DNA from: CAVONV01 sp963697355 | GTDB taxonomy: Bacteria; Acidobacteriota; Vicinamibacteria; Marinacidobacterales; DATDRI01 | Length of the DNA stretch: 64,000 nt | Assembly: GCA_963697355.1 (NCBI GenBank) | Contig: CAVONV010000035.1 | Location: 310,001 to 374,000, forward strand | Direction of reading: 5' to 3' | In this document: positions 53,309-61,299 of the stretch, piece after piece | Position numbering within the stretch: the first letter of the stretch is position 1 | Layout of the letters: every line of letters begins with the position of its first letter | Program-made: the position numbers and the translations under genes | The notes under the pieces: model-generated | What the model was told of the DNA's origin: nothing | What the model saw: the letters and a program-made list of their open reading frames with translations, nothing else | The model's database searches: none

Positions 53309-54311
53309 GACAGAATTGCGCGACCGCCTGCTGGACATAGTATGGCGACAATGGACGTCCCTAGGTGTGTCCGGACATGGAAAATCCTGGTCGGGTTCTG
53401 TGATCGATCCTGAGGCGTTACTCCTCGTTTCGTGCACGATCGCCCGCTACGACCCGCGACTTTTTGACTCCATACTGGATTGGCTGCGAATCAATGGGCG
53501 CTTCATTAATGTGCAGCGGATCAAGCGTTTGTTGAAAGAGGAGTTGTTTTCTGGAGAGCCCGTCCTGCGTGCCGTGGCTGCTGCGACGAGCACGTCCGTC
53601 GATGAGGCAAAGTGGAAGCGAATGTCTCACGGCGCGAAGCGAAAACGAGGGAGCAAAGAATCACTTTACTTCCTCAAAGGGGGGGGGCCGATTCCGGTTG
53701 TCCAAGAAGCAGATGACCTTTTCGCGAAGTATGGTTTCCTGCGAGACCGCTATAGAGCACGCACTGCAGCCGAACCCTTCCGACCCGAACCCCTCAGCAA
53801 TCTTCTCCTACGCTTGAGAGCCTTGCTGGGAGTGAACGCGCGTTGCGAAATCTTGCAGTTTCTTCTCTTGAACGGACGCGGATCACCTCGAGCCGTGGCC
53901 AAGGACTGTTATTACTTCCCCGCTACAATCAGCAAGGCGTTGGCCGAGATGAACCGATCCGGCTATGTCATCTCTCGAGCCGAGGGGCGGCATCGGTTCT
54001 ACAAACTAGTACCAGATATGTGGAAGGAATTGCTTGTGGGAGACGACTCGAATATTTCTTGGGTGGTCTGGGCGCGTCTGTTCAGCGCGCTCGAGCAGAT
54101 TTGGCTGTTCCTCGATCAACGAGATCTTGGTGGGAAATCGCCCCTCGCGCAAGCCTCGTCCCTTCGACGAGTGCTCAAGCAACGCGTAATCTCACAACTC
54201 GAACGAAGTGGGCCCGCTTTCACGTTCGGCGATGACTCGGCCTATCCCGGTGAGCAGCTCACTCCGTACTTTGTCGCACAGATGAAAAACGTACTCGAGT
54301 GGATGAAGTAA
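53283..54311 (+). CDS. Winged-helix protein next to nucleotidyltransferase relic
   Basis: 342 residues, no exact family known to me. Around residue 180-235 there is a winged helix (CEILQFLLLNGRGSPRAVAK, FPATISKALAEMNRSGYVIS, EGRHRFYKL). The N-terminal half is helical with a possible second HTH (ARYDPRLFDSILDWL and INVQRIKRLLKEEL). No membrane or signal segment. It overlaps the nucleotidyltransferase relic by 26 bases, the arrangement of antitoxin-like or regulatory partners in AbiE-type pairs. If the relic is dead, this gene would be an orphan. Confidence 0.55.
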   Translation: MQTPLTNFRTELRDRLLDIVWRQWTSLGVSGHGKSWSGSVIDPEALLLVSCTIARYDPRLFDSILDWLRINGRFINVQRIKRLLKEELFSGEPVLRAVAAATSTSVDEAKWKRMSHGAKRKRGSKESLYFLKGGGPIPVVQEADDLFAKYGFLRDRYRARTAAEPFRPEPLSNLLLRLRALLGVNARCEILQFLLLNGRGSPRAVAKDCYYFPATISKALAEMNRSGYVISRAEGRHRFYKLVPDMWKELLVGDDSNISWVVWARLFSALEQIWLFLDQRDLGGKSPLAQASSLRRVLKQRVISQLERSGPAFTFGDDSAYPGEQLTPYFVAQMKNVLEWMK

Positions 54312-54432
54312 TACGAGGTCATTCGAAAGGAACATAATTTGGCGTCAAACTCAGCTCCGGTTCTGGTCACTAGGCACTGGGTGGGCGGGCGGCATACTAC
54401 GAAGATGGTGTTCGAAACATCAGGTGACGAAG

Positions 54433-55206
54433 ATGAAGAATGTGCTTTCGAGAATCTTAGTACTTCTTGTGCTGCTCCTGGGCACCGCCGGTCAGGCGCC
54501 CGCACAGGAGGCCTAGCAAGGATCCTCGGTCGATCCTCGCGTCGAAGAGATATTGCTTCACACGAGCGACTTTCTCGCCAAGTCCTCGAGCTTTGCCTTC
54601 AAGGCCGAGGAGATCATTGATGAGGTGCTCGACTCTGGTTTCAAGGCCGAGCTCTCGCATACTTGCACGATCGCGCTACGGCGACCGGGCGGCGTGGTGA
54701 CCAACGTCGACGGCGACACGGCACAACGAAACGCATGGTTTGACGGTAAGACGGTCACCGTTTTGGACCGGAAACACAACCGCTACGCCGTTGTGGACAC
54801 GCCAGACGATATCGACGAGATGCTCGACTATGTCGCGGAAGAGTTCGACATCGTGTTCCCGCTCGCGGACATCCTACACTCCGATGTTTACGGATCGCTG
54901 ACGGAGGCGAGGGAGGGCGCGGCCATTGGTGCCGCCGTCGGTGCAGGAGTCGGGACCGCCGCTTCTGCGGCGAGCAAGGGCCAGCAAGTCGTGATTGGCG
55001 AAGGAACGGTGATCCAATTCAAACTCGAGGAACCCTTGACCGTGCCCATCGATTGCTCACTAGTTTTGGGGGCTCTTCTTCTTGCGACTTCTATCTTCTT
55101 TGGCCGGGCGTTCCGGCTGAACGGGCGGATGTGCCGCGAGTCGCTTCAGCGCTTCTTCAATGGCTCGTTCGAGCTGGGTATCGGTACCTTTGGCCAACTG
55201 GCTTAG
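54433..55206 (+). pseudogene. DUF2092-type periplasmic protein with in-frame TAG, chimeric C-terminus
   Basis: An ATG at 54433 opens a signal peptide (KNVLSRILVLLVLLLGTAGQ, ending QEA), then TAG at 54514 and, in the same frame with no further breaks, SSVDPRVEEILLHTSDFLAK and FKAEEIIDEVLDSGFKAEL, the DUF2092 pattern. After YGSLTE the sequence changes to a glycine-zipper tail (GAAIGAAVGAGVGTAASAAS, then KGQQVVIGEGTVIQFKLEEP) typical of another protein type, suggesting a deletion joined two genes. The end runs across the convergent protease gene. Confidence 0.55.
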
Positions 55207-58200
55207 GTCTTCCTTGACCTCGATGTCGGGATCGACGCCGTGGCCTTCCTTGAACCATTTCCCGTCGGGATCGTACATCCGAAACGTGGGCACGGTCACG
55301 ACGCCACCGTCGATGAGTGACGGTGCTCCGGTCATGCCGATCAAGCCTCCCCAGGTGCGGGAACCGATGAGTGGTCCCAATCCGGCTTTGCGGAAGTAGT
55401 CGGGGAACGCGTCTCCCCCGGATCCGCTCCAGCCGTTGATGAGCATGACCTTCGGGCCGAAGTGGCCGACGGGAGGCCACTGCCAGTCCTTGCCATCCCG
55501 TACGGCCCAAAAGGCCAGGGCCGGACGGTTCAAAAGCTCGATGAACCGATCCGGGATTTGACCGCCGCTGTTGAACCGCTCATCGACAATCAGACCCTCT
55601 TTGTGGAACTGGGCTATGAACTGACGCACCAGCTCGCTCTGCCCATCGCGCCCCGTGCTTCGAACGTAGATATACCCGACTCGGCCGTTGCTCTTGTCTT
55701 CGACATGTTTCCGATTCGACTCGATCCAGGAGAGATGCCGCAAGCGGGTTTCATCCGCAAGCGCTTTGACGAACACTTTGCGCGAGCCTTCCAGGACTGG
55801 ACTATCGTTGACGGTGAGCTCGATGGTCTTGTCTGCCAATCCTTGAAAGGCTGACCAGGGATCCTTTGACACGTCGAGAGCGACGCCGTTGACCGCCAGG
55901 ATGTACTCGCCTTCTTTGACGTTCACACCCGGAAGTGCCAATGGGGACCGCACCTCACTGTCCCAGTCTGCGCCGTCAATGACTTTCCCAACTCGGTAAG
56001 CACCGTCGTGAACCTCCCAGTCGATTCCCAAATAGCCCACACCCACCTCGGCCGGCGCTTCGAGATCTCCACCGCCGCGGTAGGTGTGAGAAGCGTTCAA
56101 CTCTGCGATGAGCTCACCGAGGAGATAGTTGAGATCCCACCGTGTCATGACGTCTCGCAGCAGGGTCCCGTAGCGCTCGCGCATTGTCTCCCACTCGACC
56201 CCGTGCATGCCGTCATCGTAGAAGAAGTCGCGGCACAGACGCCAAGCGTCGTTGAAGATTTGCTTCCACTCGGCCTGCGGATCGAGGTGCATCTCGAGCT
56301 CTGCCGTGCGGAGCTTCTTCTCCATTTTCTGGTCTTCTTCCAAATCGACGATGGAGAAATCCTGCTTCTTCCACGCCAAGACTTTTTGGTGGTCCGCCGA
56401 GAGACCATAGCCATCTATGTCTCCCGCAACGGTTTTCTCTTCCCGCTCCTCGAGATTCGTAGTAGACGAGAGCACTCGTTGCTTCTGGCCCCATGTCCGT
56501 TGCCGGCCTTCTCAAATAGACGACCTTTCCTGGAGCGGCTTCGAGCGCATCGTAGTTCCCTGCTTTGGGCGGCAGCGCTACCGCTCGTCGCTCAAAGCCA
56601 TCGAGCTCGATCTCGACCGGCGGAATCGCCTTCTCTCCGGGCTCATCTTCCTCCGGCTCCCCTTCCTCGTCTTGTTTGTCACTCTCGAGCTCGACGTCAT
56701 CGTTTCGCGGAGCCATCGGCGAAGGAGTGTCAGACTTGAGTGAGACGGCTAGAATATTTGTCGAGTTCGCGTAGATGAACGAGTTGTCCAAGTCACTGTA
56801 GCTGGGGGTGAACGTCCTACTGGAGAGGAAATAGAGGTACTTTCCGTCAGGATCGAAGACCGGTTGACGGTCATCATAGTATCCCGACGTGACCTGATGG
56901 CGCTCCTCGGTGCTCGTGTCGAAGAGATAAACGGAGCGAATACGGTTTTCCTGTCCTCGAGCGTAGGCGAGCCAACGGCTATCAGGTGACCATCCGACCT
57001 TGAAATCGTGAAGAGAACCCTGATACATCCAGAGTCCCTTATCCACCTGGGTCGTCTGGTTTTCTGCAACGTCGTAGACGAAAATGCTCATGCTCTTGTC
57101 GATGAAAGCCAGCTTCTTGCTATCGGGTGACCAGTCGATTCGATATCGGTAGCCGGGGCCGTAGGAAGTGAGCTTGCGAACATCTGATCCATCTTTCGCG
57201 TCGCAGACCGTGAGCTCGTACTCTCCGGAGCGGTCGCTCCAATAGGCCACATGCTTCCCATCGGGGGACCAGGCAGGGTAACGTTCCGCAACTCCCGGAC
57301 TCCTCGTCAAATTCCGGATGGGCCCGTGCTCCGCCGGCACAGAAAAAACCTCGCCCCTCGCTTCGATGAGCGCCCTTTCACCCTTGGGAGAGATCGATGC
57401 GTTTTGAATGAGTTTTGTAACGTTGACCATCCTAGGTTTGAGCGTCGATTGATCCGTCACGATTTTGATATCCACAGACCGTATCTCTTCCGTCTTCAAG
57501 TCGAGGAGGTAGAGCTCTCCCCCCGCTTCAAAGACTATGTCCGATGGGCCGATCGCCGGGAAGTGGATATCGAGCTCCTCGAATCGAGTCACTTGTCGCG
57601 ACTCCTGCGAATCCAAGTGGTGAGCCCAAATATTGTGCCTTTGATTGGGGCCCCGATCGGACAGAAAGTACACGGTTCTTCCATGCCACATGGGCTGAGC
57701 ATCGTTGGCGGGGTTATTCGTGATATTGGTCGCAGTGAGCGCGTCGAGATCGAACAACCAGACGTCGGGCGCCATGCCGCCGCGATAGCGTTTCCAGGTA
57801 CGGAAATCTCTGGATATAGGTGTGAAGGCCATCGTTTTGCCGTCGGCCGATAAGGACCCGAACTCACCATAGGGTATCGGCAATCGTTGGGGAAGCCCGC
57901 CGTTCGCCGAAGTTAAAAAGAACTGGCGGAAGCGTTGCCGACCGCTGGTCATCGGAGAGGCATAAAGTATCTTCTTCCCATCAGGCGTCCAATCCAGCAT
58001 GCGGTCGGGGATGCCATGGTGAGTTAGTCTTTCCAAGGCCCCACCCATCGTGGGCATGACGTAGATATCGGAATTCCCGTCGTAGTTACCGCTAAACGCA
58101 ATCTGAGCTCCGTCGGGTGAAAACCGTGGAAAGGACTCCTCCCCTTTTGGTGAGCTGAGGCGATGCGCAATCCCACCTTCTTTTTCCACTATCCAAATGT

Positions 58201-58336
58201 CACCCGCATAGACGAAGCAGATATGACTTTGAGAAACGTCTGGGTAACGGAGCATTCGCCCATCCACTTGCCCGACGAGCCGGCCTGCAATGCAGGTCGC
58301 AACGATTACGAGCACAACCACCATGGTTCTCCTCAT
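55060..58336 (-). CDS. Tricorn-type S41 protease (one frameshift)
   Basis: About 1090 residues if a single frameshift near 56465 is bridged. The ATG at 58336 follows AAGGAGAG, and the N-terminus is a signal peptide (VVVLVIVATCIAGRLVGQ). The first 600 residues form two propellers with TolB/WD-like repeats (FSPDGAQIAFSGNYDG, WSPDGKHVAYWSDRSGEYEL). The second frame has the catalytic core: DDGMHGVEWETMRERYGTLL with the His, a PDZ domain (GVNVKEGEYILAVNG), and INGWSGSGGDAFPDYF with the nucleophilic Ser region, then GGVVTVPTFRMYDPDGKW. Tricorn-type proteases cut short peptides; this one is probably periplasmic. A polar linker with EEEGEPEEDEPGEK-like residues joins the halves. Confidence 0.82.
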
Positions 58337-58528
58337 GATTCTCTCCTTCTCTGAAACCGTTGAAAGTGGCCAACGCTGGCCCTGCTCTTGCAGCTACACA
58401 AGCCTCGGGAGCTCCACAAGATTCGCCTAAACGGGCACAAATTATCACACAAGGCTCGACAGATAAGGAAAATAGTCCGAGGTCAAAGTCCGATCGGAAG
58501 GGCTAGTGGTGCTCGTTCTGTCTCGCGG

Positions 58529-59017
58529 TTAGTCTATCTCGCGGTCGGTCATGAGGAACATGAGGGTGTGGTCCCCCACAAGGAACTCGGTACGATCGTC
58601 GAGCACAACTTGGTTGATCCGTTCTCCATCGACAAAAGTGCCGTTCGTGCTGCCCAAGTCCTGAAGACGGACCGTGGTACCGTTGATCGCTAACAAGGCA
58701 TGTTGACGAGAGAGCTTGCCATCATCCAGTTCGATGTCGGATTCGATGCGTCCGATCGTGACCCGCGGCTTCTCTATGGTAAAAAGCTTGCCAGGATCGT
58801 TACCGCTAACGACAACCACCGCGTAGTTCTTTTCTTTTGAGAGACCGCCGGCATCCGCCTGCGAGCTTTCCGCCGTAGGGATGTCTTCCTCGGACAAACG
58901 CTTCTCGGCTTCACGGGCCGTACTCCGGTTGCAACGCGGGCAGAAAACCTGAGGATTCGAGGCCGATGCCGATTCCTCATCGGGATAAGGGTGGCCACAA
59001 AAGGGGCATGTTGTCAT
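58529..59017 (-). CDS. Zinc-ribbon FHA-domain protein
   Basis: 162 residues from the ATG at 59017 (GGAGAG upstream). The N-terminus is a zinc ribbon (MTTCPFCGHPYPDEE and FCPRCNR). The C-terminal half is an FHA domain with the phosphothreonine-binding residues: TIGRIESDIELDDGKLSRQH and LQDLGSTNGTFVDGERINQ. FHA domains bind phospho-Thr proteins made by Ser/Thr kinases, and such a kinase is encoded 270 bases away on the other strand. Likely a cytoplasmic signalling adaptor. Confidence 0.88.
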   Translation of the reverse strand: MTTCPFCGHPYPDEESASASNPQVFCPRCNRSTAREAEKRLSEEDIPTAESSQADAGGLSKEKNYAVVVVSGNDPGKLFTIEKPRVTIGRIESDIELDDGKLSRQHALLAINGTTVRLQDLGSTNGTFVDGERINQVVLDDRTEFLVGDHTLMFLMTDREID

Positions 59018-59255
59018 GTCGCTCTCCACATGCTGCGCGTTCGCTGATTGTCCGTTGATAGAACCATTTTAGCTGATACATGCTCTCTCCGGAAACGTCA
59101 TGCAAGGCAAACTGCCACACCCGACGGGCTATATGAAACGACTTGATGCCCGTGAGCCCCTCCGACAAGTGGAGGATACCCGGCCCGTCCGGAAGCTGAA
59201 CCGAGCAGGACATGCCCCGAGACGAGGTGGTAGAATAGATGTCTAGTTCACTCAT
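58977..59255 (-). CDS. Small protein of unknown function beside FHA gene
   Basis: About 92 residues from the ATG at 59255, not recognised. It reads SELDIYSTTSSRGMSCSVQL and ILHLSEGLTGIKSFHIARRV, then a Trp/Phe-rich strand. The pattern of beta strands vaguely recalls the C-terminal domain of the kinase encoded on the other strand (GQLTLHEWGIEYTSQAHATW). Its end overlaps the FHA gene start by 41 bases, so it may end earlier in nature. No clear ribosome-binding site. Confidence 0.35.
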   Translation of the reverse strand: MSELDIYSTTSSRGMSCSVQLPDGPGILHLSEGLTGIKSFHIARRVWQFALHDVSGESMYQLKWFYQRTISERAACGERHDNMPLLWPPLSR

Positions 59256-59285
59256 CAATAAGGAACCAAGAAACTGACTGCGGCG

Positions 59286-60608
59286 TTGCAGATAAGTTCC
59301 CTCGGACGATATGCCATCCGCGGCGAGATAGGCCGCGGCAACATGGGTGTCGTATACCTCGGCTACGATCCGGTCATCGACCGTATGGTCGCGATCAAGA
59401 CCATCATCATCCCAGAGACCCTACCTGACGAGACTCGCAAGACCTTCGTCGAACGCTTCCTTCAGGAGGCGCGCATTGCCGGAAAGCTCCTCCATCCCAA
59501 CATCGTAGTGACCTACGATGCCGCCACGGATGAGAAAGCGCAGATCCCTTTCATTGTCATGGAGCTCATCGAGGGCGAGCCTTTGAGCAGACGGCTGCGG
59601 GAGCGAGGTGCTCTACATTGGAAAGAGGCACTCGAGGTTACTATTCCTCTCGCGCAGGCCCTCGAATATGCTCATGGAAAAGGTATCATTCATCGGGATA
59701 TCAAACCCGCAAACGTCATCGTTACGCTCCAAGGTGTTCCAAAGCTAGCCGACTTCGGTATCGCCAAGCTTCCCACAACCGATCATACCCAGACCGGGAG
59801 AATCATTGGAACGCCGTCATTCATGTCACCCGAGCAGCTCATGAAAGAGCCGGTCGATGGCCGGAGCGACGTGTTTTCTTTGGGTGTCCTTCTATACCGT
59901 TGTGTCACCGGCCGCCTTCCCTTCGAGGGGGAAGACGTTCCGACGATCGTGAGCCAGGTGCTCTACAAGAATCCGCAACCTCTGTCCGAGTTGGTCCCGG
60001 ACATTCCCGAGGGCCTCGACGGTGTTCTGGCGCGCGCGCTGCAAAAACAGGCTCAACGGCGTTACCGAAACGCGACCGAGTTTAGTGAGGATCTACTCAG
60101 CGTGGCGGGTGGAACAGCCGCCACGCTCTCGCCGTCGGTTGGGGAGAGCACGATCGTCGAGGAATCGGAATTCCCAACGAAACAGCTTGTCCGTGGTTCT
60201 GAAACGCGTAGCCCGCTTCCATCGCGACGAAGATTGTTGCTGGGTCTCGCTTCGTCCATACTAGTGGCTGTGGTGGCGTTGGCACTTATCCTTGGGGGTG
60301 GCAGTTCACTTCCAGAGTTACCGCTCGAACTGGCCGTGACGCACCAACACCTCGTCGGCGAATGCTCCGGACAGCTCACCCTTCATGAATGGGGTATCGA
60401 GTACACATCGCAGGCGCATGCAACCTGGCGGTGGGAGTGGAACCAAATCGGCCGATTGGAACGGACGGACAAGAGACATATCTCCGTGATGACAAAAGAA
60501 GACGGGCTGAGATACTACTTCACCCTGACCGCATTCGACCTACAGGATGATTTCTGGCAGTACTACTCCGTGCTTGCCCAGGAGCCGCGCGAAATCCGTC
60601 AACCATAG
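59286..60608 (+). CDS. Eukaryote-type Ser/Thr protein kinase, membrane anchored
   Basis: 440 residues from a TTG at 59286 (MQISSLGRYAIRGEIGRGNM); no better start is seen. The kinase domain (about 7-270) has GRGNMGVVYLGYD, VAIKTIIIPE with the Lys, IIHRDIKPANVIV (catalytic loop), LADFGIAKLP and MSPEQLMKEP. A membrane helix follows at about 318-338 (LGLASSILVAVVALALILGG), then a C-terminal extracytoplasmic domain of about 95 residues rich in Trp (ATWRWEWNQIGRLERTD), possibly a sensor. The FHA gene runs divergently 270 bases away and is a probable partner. Confidence 0.88.
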   Translation: MQISSLGRYAIRGEIGRGNMGVVYLGYDPVIDRMVAIKTIIIPETLPDETRKTFVERFLQEARIAGKLLHPNIVVTYDAATDEKAQIPFIVMELIEGEPLSRRLRERGALHWKEALEVTIPLAQALEYAHGKGIIHRDIKPANVIVTLQGVPKLADFGIAKLPTTDHTQTGRIIGTPSFMSPEQLMKEPVDGRSDVFSLGVLLYRCVTGRLPFEGEDVPTIVSQVLYKNPQPLSELVPDIPEGLDGVLARALQKQAQRRYRNATEFSEDLLSVAGGTAATLSPSVGESTIVEESEFPTKQLVRGSETRSPLPSRRRLLLGLASSILVAVVALALILGGGSSLPELPLELAVTHQHLVGECSGQLTLHEWGIEYTSQAHATWRWEWNQIGRLERTDKRHISVMTKEDGLRYYFTLTAFDLQDDFWQYYSVLAQEPREIRQP

Positions 60609-60658
60609 AGAGAAGCCTGGCGGAAGCCGCCTTTCCCCGCTAGCGCCGGAGTACAGTG

Positions 60659-60690
60659 GCCCGGGCGACCGTGGTCTCGATCACCCGGGC
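60659..60690. terminator. Inverted repeat between converging genes
   Basis: GCCCGGGCGACC (60659-60670) pairs with GATCACCCGGGC (60679-60690) with one mismatch-like wobble, in the 104-base gap between the kinase (plus) and the cupin (minus). No strong T runs, but it could act in both directions. Confidence 0.4.
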
Positions 60691-60712
60691 TCATGGAAAT
60701 CCCTTTGCGGGA

Positions 60713-61099
60713 TCAACCGCCAAGTTTCTTGTTGACGTGGTCTATGACCTCGGTGTGCTCCTGCTGGGGGCTAAAGAGAACGAAGTCGGTGTCCTTGTCG
60801 GCCCGTATGGTATGTCCCGGCGGCCAATAGAACAGATCCCCCGCGTGAGTCTTTTCTTCGGCACCGTCCTTGAACGTCACCGTAAGCCCACCCTCGATGA
60901 CATAGCCCCAGTGGGGTGATTGGCATAGATCACCCTCGAGGCCCTCAAGCAACGGCGCCATGTCTGTCCCGGCCGCTAGGCTGAAGTACTCGGCACCCAT
61001 GATACTGTAGCCCGTTGCATCACCGAAGTCCGTTTTCTGGCGCGCAGTGGCGCCCGGAATATCTATTTTGGTCGGCACATCATTCTTCGCAATTCGCAT
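60713..61099 (-). CDS. Cupin-domain protein
   Basis: 128 residues from the ATG at 61099 (MRIAKNDVPTKIDIPGATAR; AAGGA upstream); a longer frame to 61150 adds a charged stretch without support. The cupin barrel includes YFSLAAGTDMAPLLEGLEGD, SPHWGYVIEGGLTVTFKDG and HAGDLFYWPPGHT, with His residues at metal-ligand positions. Small cupins bind metal and act as isomerases, oxygenases or sensors. Stand-alone, with no partner gene. Substrate unknown. Confidence 0.75.
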   Translation of the reverse strand: MRIAKNDVPTKIDIPGATARQKTDFGDATGYSIMGAEYFSLAAGTDMAPLLEGLEGDLCQSPHWGYVIEGGLTVTFKDGAEEKTHAGDLFYWPPGHTIRADKDTDFVLFSPQQEHTEVIDHVNKKLGG

Positions 61100-61299
61100 C
61101 GTTATGGTCCTTTGGCTTAAGTCTCGTTTTCGTGTTTCTTTGACTCTCAATCAAACGAGGAGTGGCGTTGGCGCGGCGCAGTATCTTGGCAAAAGCACCG
61201 GCAAAACGATCTGATCACTGATCGATAGCGAAAGCTATACTCCTCATACTCCATCTCTGTGTCAAGGAAAAGAAATGTCGTCAGGCCCCTTCTCTTTTT

